Part shown: positions 32,927 through 42,055 of the stretch, piece by piece
Position numbering within the stretch: the stretch's first letter is position 1
Layout: every line of letters starts with the position of its first letter
Origin: an uncultured Desulfobacteraceae bacterium
GTDB lineage: Bacteria; Desulfobacterota; Desulfobacteria; Desulfobacterales; Desulfatirhabdiaceae
Length of the DNA: 42,055 bases
Assembly (NCBI GenBank): GCA_903953895.1
Contig: CAJBLH010000068.1
Span: 1 to 42,055 of the forward strand
Reading direction: 5' to 3'
The notes under the pieces: generated by a model
Told to the model about the DNA's origin: nothing
What the model saw: only the letters and a program-made list of their open reading frames with translations
The model's database searches: none
Made by a program: the position numbers and the translations under genes

Positions 32927-35209
32927 TCAACTTCCGATCTTCCCGGCTTCCCGACTTTCGTTTCCCGCAGCAAGCGGGGCTGTGACGATGAACTCTGCGC
33001 CGCCTGCGATGTTCCGGGCCGTGATGTCGCCGTTCATGTTGCGCTCGATGATCATTTTTGACATGTACAGGCCGATCCCGGTGCCTTTTTCTTTTGTGGA
33101 AAAATAGGGATCGAAGATTTTTTCGAGTATCTCCGGCGGGATGCCGCCGCCGTTATCGCATACAGAGACGCATCCCCGCCCGTCTTGCTCAAAGAGGACA
33201 ACATCCACCCTGCCGGCAATCGGACGATGGTGCGCCAGGATCGACTCTTTGGCATTGGACAGGAGGTTCAGGAGAACCTGAGAAAATTCATTTGGAAAAC
33301 CCAGCAGGTTCAGATCGTGCGGGGCATCGATGTGGATGGAAATCTGGCTGTTCTGGAAACTGGATTCCACCAGCGCGACCGATTCCCTGATCTGCGCCAG
33401 TGCGGAGAAGGCGATGATCTCCTTGTCCGGGCGGAAGAAATTGGAAAAATCGCTGATAGTCGTGGACATTTTACGGACCAGGCGGCTGCCGTCTGAAACC
33501 GCCTGATCCAGATAAGTCGCATCCAGCGTGTTGAACTGGTAGGCGTCTTTGATGTTGAAAAGTATCAGGCCGAGGGCGTTCAACGGCTGGCGCCACTGGT
33601 GCGCGATGTTGCCGATCATCTCCCCCATTGCTGCCAACCGGCTCTGCTGAATCAGCAGCAGCTCGTGTCTGATGTTTTTCGTCACCTCCAGCGCCACCCG
33701 GTATTCCAGTGTTTCGTTGAGGCGAAGGAGTTCTCCTTCGATCTGCTTGTGCTCGGTGATGTCACGATTGATGCCGATCATTTTTAGAGGACTGCCGGTA
33801 TGGTCCCGGATGATCATGGCATGCGCTTTAATGACTTTGATGCGTCCATCCGGATGCACGATGCGGAATTCGGTGTTGTAGTCATTTTCGCCATGAACTG
33901 CAGCCCTGGAAGCTTCCATGGCCATTTCAAGATCATCGGGAAGCAGGCTGTTTTTCCAGGCTTCAAAACACCCCGGAAAGGTATCGCGTGTAATGCCGTA
34001 GATCTCAAACATCTGTTCGTTCCATTGCAGTGTGTTGTCCTGGATGTTCCAGTCCCAGACGCCCAGTTTACCAGATGCCGTGGCAAGCTCCAACCGCTGC
34101 ATGGTTTCTATCAATTTGTCTTTTGCCTCCAAGTGTTCGGTGATTTCCTGTTCAAGCTTTTTCGTTCTCAGCGCCACCTGCTTTCTCAGGGACAACGACC
34201 AGACGATAAAAATCACGGCAATCAGCATCAGGGCAGCAAACACGGACAGAATATATTTCAGGACCGGTTGCAGGGCTATGGGTGCAGGCTCCACCAAAGC
34301 AAACCATTTCTGATGGATTTGGTCGAGCGTTCCGGCAGCCTTGACGATGCTGAGTCCTTCGGACAGACGGTGCAGGAGCAGCTTATCGCCTTTTTTTACC
34401 GCAAAGCTGAAGCGACGCTGATAGTTATCCACCACAACCGGCGACGGATCAAGATTGACGAGGCCCATATGCTTCATGTGGAGAAGACCCACGAGCTTCG
34501 GCATGAGGGCGGCCTCTCCTTTTCCGAGATCAAGCAGCCGAAGGGCCTCCGGCAGGCTGTCTGTCAGAACGAGTTTCTCTGGCAGGGTGATGCCCCTGGA
34601 AATCAGGTAGTCGTGGGCGGCGTCATTTTTCATGACGATGATTGTCTTGTCCGCTAAGTCGATCAGGGATTGGATGCGATGCCTGCCCTTTACGACAAAC
34701 ACGGCATCGAAAGAAATCGTGTGGGGGGCCGAGAAATCAAAGACTCTGGCCCTTTCCTCGGAATAGGCCATCATAGGAAGCAGGTCGATCTTACCGGTTT
34801 CAAGCGCGGCGCGCGCCTGGTCCCAGGTTCCTGCCTGAATGTCGATTTCAAGCCCCACCACCTGAACCACGGCCCGGACCAGGTCCACGCAGAAACCGTC
34901 GGCATGGCCCTGGTCGTTCATGAAGGTATACGGGTAATAATTATCCACGATCAGGGTTGAAAGATGGTTTCGGGAAAGCAATCGATCCGTTTCGGTGGTA
35001 CTCTCCATGACCTGGCTCCGGTTCGAATCTGTCGGCTGATCATCTGAAACGGCGGCGCCCGAAAACATTCCCTGAAACAGAAACAAGAAGAGGAGAGTTG
35101 CTACGATGACAGCCGGCAGTCGCCAAGTTGCGGCAACTGTCTGTAAGACGACTGAATCCGGCGCACTGGGGACCGGCGGACGCAATCTATGCATATTTGC
35201 CGTTTTCAT
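32927..35209 (-). CDS. Sensor kinase with periplasmic amino-acid-binding-type (SBP_bac_3) domain, PAS, HisKA-HATPase
   Basis: About 760 residues from ATG 35209 (AAGGTG upstream; GTG 35218 is also open). An N-terminal TM/signal segment (LPAVIVATLLFLFLFQGMF) precedes a bacterial solute-binding-protein family 3 domain (~85-315: DNYYPYTFMNDQGHADGFCV, FDFSAPHTISFDAVFVV). Then come a TM (YILSVFAALMLIAVIFIVWS), a PAS domain (~385-505, ending INRDITEHKQIE) and a kinase core with MGEMIGNIAHQWRQPLNALG and GTGIGLYMSKMIIERNMNGD. The SBP domain probably senses an amino acid or a similar polar solute, like BvgS/EvgS relatives. There is no receiver in the protein; the adjacent REC kinases may serve. Confidence 0.92.
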   Translation of the reverse strand: MKTANMHRLRPPVPSAPDSVVLQTVAATWRLPAVIVATLLFLFLFQGMFSGAAVSDDQPTDSNRSQVMESTTETDRLLSRNHLSTLIVDNYYPYTFMNDQGHADGFCVDLVRAVVQVVGLEIDIQAGTWDQARAALETGKIDLLPMMAYSEERARVFDFSAPHTISFDAVFVVKGRHRIQSLIDLADKTIIVMKNDAAHDYLISRGITLPEKLVLTDSLPEALRLLDLGKGEAALMPKLVGLLHMKHMGLVNLDPSPVVVDNYQRRFSFAVKKGDKLLLHRLSEGLSIVKAAGTLDQIHQKWFALVEPAPIALQPVLKYILSVFAALMLIAVIFIVWSLSLRKQVALRTKKLEQEITEHLEAKDKLIETMQRLELATASGKLGVWDWNIQDNTLQWNEQMFEIYGITRDTFPGCFEAWKNSLLPDDLEMAMEASRAAVHGENDYNTEFRIVHPDGRIKVIKAHAMIIRDHTGSPLKMIGINRDITEHKQIEGELLRLNETLEYRVALEVTKNIRHELLLIQQSRLAAMGEMIGNIAHQWRQPLNALGLILFNIKDAYQFNTLDATYLDQAVSDGSRLVRKMSTTISDFSNFFRPDKEIIAFSALAQIRESVALVESSFQNSQISIHIDAPHDLNLLGFPNEFSQVLLNLLSNAKESILAHHRPIAGRVDVVLFEQDGRGCVSVCDNGGGIPPEILEKIFDPYFSTKEKGTGIGLYMSKMIIERNMNGDITARNIAGGAEFIVTAPLAAGNESREAGKIGS

Positions 35210-35264
35210 AGACATCACCTTCAGGGTTAAAAAGCATCAGATAGATTTTTTCATGTAAGTTGCC

Positions 35265-37211
35265 TTAATGACCGCGCAAAGCATCACAGCCTTCAGTCTT
35301 GTCTAATGTGCTTCTAATTTTATTCAGCAGGTCGGAGGCATTGATCGGTTTCATGACCAGTTCGACATCTTCGTCGATTTCTCCACGGCTTCGGACGATG
35401 TCCGCCGAATAGCCGGTGACAAAAATGACCTTGATATCGGGCTGAAGCAGCCTGATCTCATCATATGACTGTTTGCCGTTTTTGTTGGGCATGATCATGT
35501 CCATCAGAACAAGCTGAATTGTTGACTGATTTTCAGCATATTTCCGGACGGCGTCGCAACCGTCTTCGGCCAGAATCACCTCATAGCCGAATTTTTTAAG
35601 GATGGCTGCCTCAAATTCCCGAACTGCAGGATCATCTTCCGCCACGAGGATCGTTTCGGTTCCCTTTTGAGGAGTCGCATGAACCGCAAACTCAGCTTCA
35701 GATGCCGCATCCCTGCTGGTAACAGGAAGATAAATTCTGTATGTCGTTCCTTTTTCCGGTTCGCTGTAAACATTGATATAGCCATTGTGCTGTTTGATGA
35801 TTCCGTAAACAATGGCCATTCCCAGGCCGGTTCCTTTCCCGGCAACCTTGGTTGTAAAAAACGGTTCGAATATTTTAAGGCGGGTTTTCTCATCCATGCC
35901 CATGCCGGTATCCGAAACCGTTATTTGGGCGTACCTGCCCGGTGATCCATAGCCATAGGCCTGAATAAACAAGTCATCCAATTCCTGAATCGATGTTTCA
36001 ATCGCCAGAATGCCCCCCTTTTCCATGGCGTCTCGGGCGTTGGTGGCCAGATTCATCAGCATCTGCGCGATCTGTCCGCCATCCACGCAGACGACCAGGT
36101 TTTTTTCCTTGAATGTGGTGATGAGCCGGATATCCTCGCCGATAATCCGGCGGAGAAATTTTCCCGCATCCGAAATGATCTGGTTCAGATCGTTTTTTTG
36201 GAGATTCATGATCTGCTTGCGGCTGAACGTCAGGAGTCCGCTGGTCAAAGCCGCGGCCCGGTTGGCTGCTTTGGATATTTGATCGATCTCGATATGATGC
36301 GGGGCGTCGTATTCCAGATTCATTTTCAGCATATCGCAGTAGCCGGTGATTACCATGAGAATATTGTTGAAATCATGGGCCACCCCGCCGGCCAGTTGTC
36401 CGATCGCCTCCATTTTCTGAGACTGTCGAAGCTGTTCTTCCATGAGCTTGCGGTCGGAGATATCGGAGAACATCCCGATATAGTGGGTAATACGGCCCTG
36501 GCCATCGGTAAGCGTTGTCATGGAGAGCCATTCGGGATAGATCTGACCGTTCTTTCGCCTGTTCCATAACTCACCGCGCCAGTATCCGCGAATTGCAATT
36601 TCGCCAAACATCGTATCATAGAATGCCTGATTCTGTTTACCTGATGACAGCAACCGGATCGGATTGCCGCCGAGGGCCTCCGCTGCGCTATAGCCGGTGA
36701 CTTCGGTAAAGGCACGGTTGACCGAGATGATGATATGATCGGCATCGGTGATAATGATGGCCTCCTGACTGCTGTCGAAGACCCTGGCGGCCAGTCGGAG
36801 TTTTTTTTCGGAATACAGTCGGGCCGCGCATGCTTGAAGGGCCGTAACCAGCCGGTCCGGGTCAACAGGTTTGGCAACGTATTTATCCATGCCGATCTCG
36901 ATCGATCGCATCAGATAATCGGTCTGCTCGAACGCCGTGACGACGATGATCGGTATGCTGGCATCGAGTTTTCGGATTTCCGACGACATGGTCAGCCCGT
37001 CCATTACCGGCATCTGGATGTCGGTGATGACGATATCCGGACGCTGATTGCCGAACGCATCCAGTCCTGCCGCACCGTTTTGCGCCGTGATCAGCGTGCC
37101 GATTCTGCGCTGTAGAAACCTTCCCAGTTGCTCGCGTGCGTCCGGGTCATCCTCCACATACAGAACGGTGAGCGTCTTTAAAAAATCACCGTTTATTTCA
37201 CTTTGCATCAT
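35265..37211 (-). CDS. Soluble hybrid kinase: REC-PAS-HisKA-HATPase-REC
   Basis: About 648 residues from ATG 37211, with AAAGGA 8 nt upstream; the frame is open to 37247. Receiver 1 (LTVLYVEDDPDAREQL, ITDIQMPVMDGL, KPVDPDRLV) is followed by PAS (~140-265, ending FSDISDRKLMEE), H-box LAGGVAHDFNNILMVITGYC, HATPase (VSDTGMGMDEK, GKGTGLGMAIVYGIIKQHNG) and receiver 2 (LVAEDDPAVREF, LMDMIMPNKNGK). Receiver 1 is a near copy of that in the gene at 31693-32874, whereas the kinase core belongs to the other common type (AHDFNNIL). It starts about 40 bp after CheB and probably shares its transcript. Confidence 0.92.
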   Translation of the reverse strand: MMQSEINGDFLKTLTVLYVEDDPDAREQLGRFLQRRIGTLITAQNGAAGLDAFGNQRPDIVITDIQMPVMDGLTMSSEIRKLDASIPIIVVTAFEQTDYLMRSIEIGMDKYVAKPVDPDRLVTALQACAARLYSEKKLRLAARVFDSSQEAIIITDADHIIISVNRAFTEVTGYSAAEALGGNPIRLLSSGKQNQAFYDTMFGEIAIRGYWRGELWNRRKNGQIYPEWLSMTTLTDGQGRITHYIGMFSDISDRKLMEEQLRQSQKMEAIGQLAGGVAHDFNNILMVITGYCDMLKMNLEYDAPHHIEIDQISKAANRAAALTSGLLTFSRKQIMNLQKNDLNQIISDAGKFLRRIIGEDIRLITTFKEKNLVVCVDGGQIAQMLMNLATNARDAMEKGGILAIETSIQELDDLFIQAYGYGSPGRYAQITVSDTGMGMDEKTRLKIFEPFFTTKVAGKGTGLGMAIVYGIIKQHNGYINVYSEPEKGTTYRIYLPVTSRDAASEAEFAVHATPQKGTETILVAEDDPAVREFEAAILKKFGYEVILAEDGCDAVRKYAENQSTIQLVLMDMIMPNKNGKQSYDEIRLLQPDIKVIFVTGYSADIVRSRGEIDEDVELVMKPINASDLLNKIRSTLDKTEGCDALRGH

Positions 37212-37250
37212 ACCGGACATCCTTTGGAAGAAAGTTTTAATGATCACTGC

Positions 37251-39184
<1,934 letters not shown>

Positions 39185-39240
39185 AATCCCCCATCATCAT
39201 ATAGCGGTAAAGATCATTGTTTCGATTGCTTCGCTTTGTG

Positions 39241-39341
39241 TATACTGCGAACGGGCATAATCTGAACTTTCCATAAACTCCCTCTCCCAGCGGGGGAGGG
39301 TTGGGGGTTCAAAAGTGCTGATTATGACCGTTGGCAGTATA
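39241..39341. repeat. Miniature palindromic element with nested hairpin
   Basis: The 22-bp arm 39241-39262 (TATACTGCGAACGGGCATAATC) pairs with 39320-39341 in 20 of 22 positions as an inverted repeat. In between, CCCTCTCCC (39280-39288) and GGGGGAGGG (39292-39300) form a 9-bp stem with a 3-nt loop. No T-run follows. It looks like a non-coding mobile palindrome (REP/MITE-like) between cheW and cheR. Confidence 0.6.
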
Positions 39342-39421
39342 ATCCTGTTCATCCATATAAATTGATAATACCACAAATGGGGGACTATTTCTTGTGAGTT
39401 ACCGTATCAGTGGTTATGAAT

Positions 39422-39913
39422 TTATCCTTTTTCAATACCTTCAACCAGCGCCCCCAATTCGCTGGAAGAAAACACGCGGTCGATATCCAGAATGATGATC
39501 AGGTCGTCATTCCGTTTGCCGATGCCTTTGATAAATTCCGTCCGCCACCGGGTTCCCATTCGGGGAGGCGGCTCGATATGCGCGGCCTCGATTTCGAAAA
39601 CCTCCTGAACCGAGTCCACCAGGGCGCCCAGAACGGTTGTATCGTCATCCACGACAATTTCCATCACCACGATACACGTGTCCACTGTTTTCTCCGTCAT
39701 GGACAGGCCGAACTTCAGCCGCATGTCCACAACAGGAACCACATTCCCCCGGACATTGATCACGCCGCGCATGAATTCAGGTGTTCCGGGTACCTTGGTT
39801 GCAGGCGTAAAATCGAGAATTTCCCGCACCTTGGCCACATCGACGGCAAAAATCTCATCTTCAAGCTTGTATGTCAGATACTGAGTCGTTTCGGTGATGC
39901 CGGTTGTACTCAT
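39422..39913 (-). CDS. cheW: CheW adaptor protein
   Basis: 163 residues from ATG 39913 with AAGGAG upstream. The single CheW domain has YLTYKLEDEIFAVDVAKVRE, MRGVINVRGNVVPVVDMRLK and VDSVQEVFEI. It couples methyl-accepting proteins to the CheA kinase at the cell pole or in cytoplasmic arrays. It stands between the receptor gene (144 bp away across a repeat-rich gap) and CheR. With CheA absent from the window, this adaptor implies that a CheA exists elsewhere. Confidence 0.96.
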   Translation of the reverse strand: MSTTGITETTQYLTYKLEDEIFAVDVAKVREILDFTPATKVPGTPEFMRGVINVRGNVVPVVDMRLKFGLSMTEKTVDTCIVVMEIVVDDDTTVLGALVDSVQEVFEIEAAHIEPPPRMGTRWRTEFIKGIGKRNDDLIIILDIDRVFSSSELGALVEGIEKG

Positions 39914-39929
39914 TCTTATATCTCCTTAT

Positions 39930-40057
39930 AAAAGGGTGCAGGGGCCAGGTGTCAGGGGGCAGGTATCAGAAAAAACGATTTGGCCCGATATTCAGTCGCC
40001 TGTTACCTTCCAGTTTTTGCCTGCCCCCTGATACCTGCCCCCCCTGATGCCTCTTAT
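39930..40057. repeat. Inverted CAGGGGGCAGGTATCAG repeats between cheW and the receptor gene
   Basis: CAGGGGGCAGGTATCAG (39953-39969) is matched by CTGATACCTGCCCCCCCCTG-like sequence at 40028-40046, its reverse complement apart from two extra C. The arms are about 58 nt apart. Further CAGG/CCTG words flank both arms. The same words occur inside the kinase gene at 12325-12365. Confidence 0.6.
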
Positions 40058-42055
40058 TTAATATTTCTCGAATTCCGAATCCTGGGCATCTTTCTTGCCG
40101 CGGCTATCCCCCATATCGAGGGCAAATCCTCCGGACTGTACCTCGTGGGGTTTGACGACTCTCGTTCCAGGAGCCAGGCCTTTTACAGGGGATTGATGCG
40201 GCAGTTGCTTCATGGGGCCGCGTTTATCCGAAATGGCCTTGGTACGACTCAGTCTTCGGGATTTCGATGCAGCTTCATCGGTTCTGAAGAAGCCTGCGGA
40301 GGTCTGGAGTTCTTCCGCCTGACCGTCCAGTTCGGTGGCGGTGGCGGCCATTTCTTCGGCAGCCGCCGCATTCTGCTGGATGACTTGATCCAGTTGCTGG
40401 ATGGCCTTGTTGATCTGATCGGCTCCGGTTTTCTGCTCGTTGCTGGCGGAGTTGATTTCCTGAACCAGATCAGCGGTCTTCTGAATGGCCGGAACGATAC
40501 TGCCGAGCAGTTCGCCGGCATGTTCGGCAATCTGAACGCTGGAGGCGGACAGTCTGTTGATCTCGCCGGCAGCAGTCTGGCTTCTTTCCGCCAGTCTGCG
40601 GACTTCGGCGGCCACAACCGCAAAGCCCTTGCCATGCTCGCCGGCGCGGGCTGCTTCGATCGCCGCATTCAGCGCCAGCATGTTGGTCTGCCTGGCGATT
40701 TCTTCGATGATCGATATCTTGTTAGCGATTTCCTTCATGGCTGCAACGGTTTCGCCGACGGCGGTTCCGCCTTCACGGGCGTCTTCGGCGCATTTGACGG
40801 CGATCTTCTCGGTCTGCTGTGCATTATCGGCATTCTGCATGATATTGGATGTCATCTGCTCCATGGACGAAGAGACTTCTTCTGCGGATGCCGCCTGTTC
40901 GGTAGCGCCCTGGGAAATCTGCTCGGTTTTGGAGCTCATTTCCTGGCTGCGTGTGGCCACGCTGTCTGAAGCTGTCTGAACTTTCTTGACGACTTCCGTC
41001 AGCTTATCGATCATCAATGCCAGGGCTTGTATCAGTTTGTCCTGCTCCGACCGCTCCCGGATGTCGACCATCAGGTTGCCATCGGCAATCTGTTCGGCTG
41101 CGCCGGTGATTTCATTCATCGACTCGATCAGCACATTCAGGTTGTTTTTGATTTCATTGAAATCGCCGTTGTAATTATCGGAAATTTTCGCTGGGATATC
41201 GCCTTTGCTGATTCGGTCTACATATTCGGCGGCCACGTTCAGCGGGCCGATGACGGCGTCGAGTGTTTCATTGACACCGGCCACGACTCTGGCAAAATCG
41301 CCCTGGTGTTTGGTAGCGTCGGCGCGGGTGGCGAGTTTGCCTGCAACAGCGGCATTGGAGAGCAATTTGGCGTCTGATACCAGCAGATTGACGGCATCAA
41401 CGCACTGGTTGAGATTGTTTTTGATTGCGTTGAAATCGCCGTTGTAATTATCGGAAATTTTCGCTGGGATATCGCCCTTGCTGATTCGGTCTACATATTC
41501 GGCGGCCACGTTCAGCGGGCCGATGACGGCGTCGAGTGTTTCATTTACACCGGAGACAATGGCTCTAAACTCGCCCTGATGTTTGGTGGCATCGGCGCGG
41601 GTGGCGAGCTTTCCATCGATGGCGGCTTTTGACAGCAGTTTAGCGTCTGATACCAGCACATTGACGGCTTCGATACACTGATTGAGGTTATTTTTGATTT
41701 CGTTGAAATCGCCGTTGTAAGAGTCGGAAATTTTTGGCGGAATATCGCCCTTGCTGATTCTATCCACATATTCTGCGGCGACGTTCAGGGGGCCGATGAC
41801 AGCATCGAGGGTTTCATTGACGCCGGCAACGACTTTGGCAAAGTCGCCATGATGTTTGGTGGCGTCGGCGCGGGTGGCAAGCTTTCCTTCGACAGCGGCA
41901 ACAGACAGCATTTTAGCGTCGGATACCAGATTGTTGACGGCCTCGATGCACTGGTTGAGGTTGTTCTTGATAACGTTGTACTGACCTTTGTAATTGTCGG
42001 TAATTTTTTTCGGAATCGCTCCCTTGGATATCTGATCCACATAATCGGCGGTGAC
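40058..42055 (-). CDS. Poly-HAMP methyl-accepting chemotaxis protein, 5' end beyond the window
   Basis: At least 665 residues are visible. The N-terminal visible part is made of consecutive 91-residue units containing [54 protein letters not shown] and [18 protein letters not shown], i.e. HAMP pairs in tandem. Units start near 42040, 41767, 41494 and 41221, a 273-bp period. The MCP signalling domain follows with the highly conserved tip [20 protein letters not shown], and the protein ends in EFEKY, a possible CheR/CheB docking tail. No TM segment is visible, but the N-terminus is missing. The frame remains open to the window edge. It is the receptor of the CheW-CheR-CheB set downstream. Confidence 0.93.
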   Translation of the reverse strand, partial: VTADYVDQISKGAIPKKITDNYKGQYNVIKNNLNQCIEAVNNLVSDAKMLSVAAVEGKLATRADATKHHGDFAKVVAGVNETLDAVIGPLNVAAEYVDRISKGDIPPKISDSYNGDFNEIKNNLNQCIEAVNVLVSDAKLLSKAAIDGKLATRADATKHQGEFRAIVSGVNETLDAVIGPLNVAAEYVDRISKGDIPAKISDNYNGDFNAIKNNLNQCVDAVNLLVSDAKLLSNAAVAGKLATRADATKHQGDFARVVAGVNETLDAVIGPLNVAAEYVDRISKGDIPAKISDNYNGDFNEIKNNLNVLIESMNEITGAAEQIADGNLMVDIRERSEQDKLIQALALMIDKLTEVVKKVQTASDSVATRSQEMSSKTEQISQGATEQAASAEEVSSSMEQMTSNIMQNADNAQQTEKIAVKCAEDAREGGTAVGETVAAMKEIANKISIIEEIARQTNMLALNAAIEAARAGEHGKGFAVVAAEVRRLAERSQTAAGEINRLSASSVQIAEHAGELLGSIVPAIQKTADLVQEINSASNEQKTGADQINKAIQQLDQVIQQNAAAAEEMAATATELDGQAEELQTSAGFFRTDEAASKSRRLSRTKAISDKRGPMKQLPHQSPVKGLAPGTRVVKPHEVQSGGFALDMGDSRGKKDAQDSEFEKY
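41199..42055. repeat. 273-bp tandem coding repeats (HAMP units)
   Basis: For example ATTCGGTCTACATATTCGGC occurs at 41211 and again at 41484, and similar sequence recurs one period further right. Adjacent units are nearly identical at DNA level over long stretches, which suggests recent unit duplication or gene conversion. At least three units are complete and a further one runs over the window end. Confidence 0.85.

Noticed and set aside
41199..42055. Regular repeats that might suggest a CRISPR array
   Set aside because: The 273-bp period is far too long, there are no unique spacers, and the DNA is continuous coding sequence for HAMP units.

Overview
The window looks like a chromosomal segment of a signalling-rich Desulfobacterota (delta-proteobacterial) bacterium, probably Desulfobacterales-like. 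This is inferred from the many large hybrid histidine kinases, kinase H-boxes of the AHHFNNQL and AHQWRQPLN types, remnants of families common in that group, and G/C-run palindromic repeats between genes. No rRNA, tRNA or CRISPR array is visible. The taxonomic call is moderate, not firm.

Layout. Positions 1-2,700 hold the end of a hybrid kinase followed by debris: a frameshifted exported CxxCH protein, a truncated Fe-S (QueG-like) protein, the 3' end of a RelE/ParE-type toxin joined to an intact Xre-type antitoxin, and a frameshifted gene of unknown function. Positions 2,874-5,807 carry a kinase closely related to the first one but inverted relative to it. Positions 5,808-7,300 are repeat-rich and hold truncated DUF4143-ATPase and Uma2-type nuclease remnants. 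Positions 7,434-17,353 carry minus-strand genes: a PilZ-like protein with a Cys-rich partner, a NarX-type PAS-GAF-PAS kinase, a BarA-like REC-REC-HPt hybrid kinase, a deletion scar of a second such kinase, a soluble PAS kinase, a regulator fragment and a PAS-GGDEF diguanylate cyclase.

Positions 17,641-22,372 stand out. Five plus-strand genes sit in an otherwise minus-strand landscape: a pentameric ligand-gated ion channel (pLGIC) homologue, an NNMT/PNMT/TEMT-like N-methyltransferase, a fold-type-III PLP decarboxylase of the ornithine/lysine type, a small SET-domain protein and a second, AT-richer pLGIC homologue. My inference is that the enzymes make and methylate a small amine and the two channels sense it. 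This is the best candidate for an undescribed system here.

Positions 22,425-42,055 form a long minus-strand array read right to left: poly-HAMP methyl-accepting protein (cut by the window edge), CheW, CheR, CheB, REC-PAS-kinase-REC, SBP_bac_3-PAS kinase, REC-kinase, multi-TM/Cache kinase, a second CheR, a 4HB-HAMP-GAF kinase with four receivers, and REC-PAS-kinase-REC. Many of these genes overlap by 4 bp or lie within about 60 bp of each other. No CheA is present in the window, and two [REC-kinase + sensor-kinase] pairs look like products of a tandem duplication. Several kinase genes carry in-frame insertions of what look like intergenic repeat sequences.
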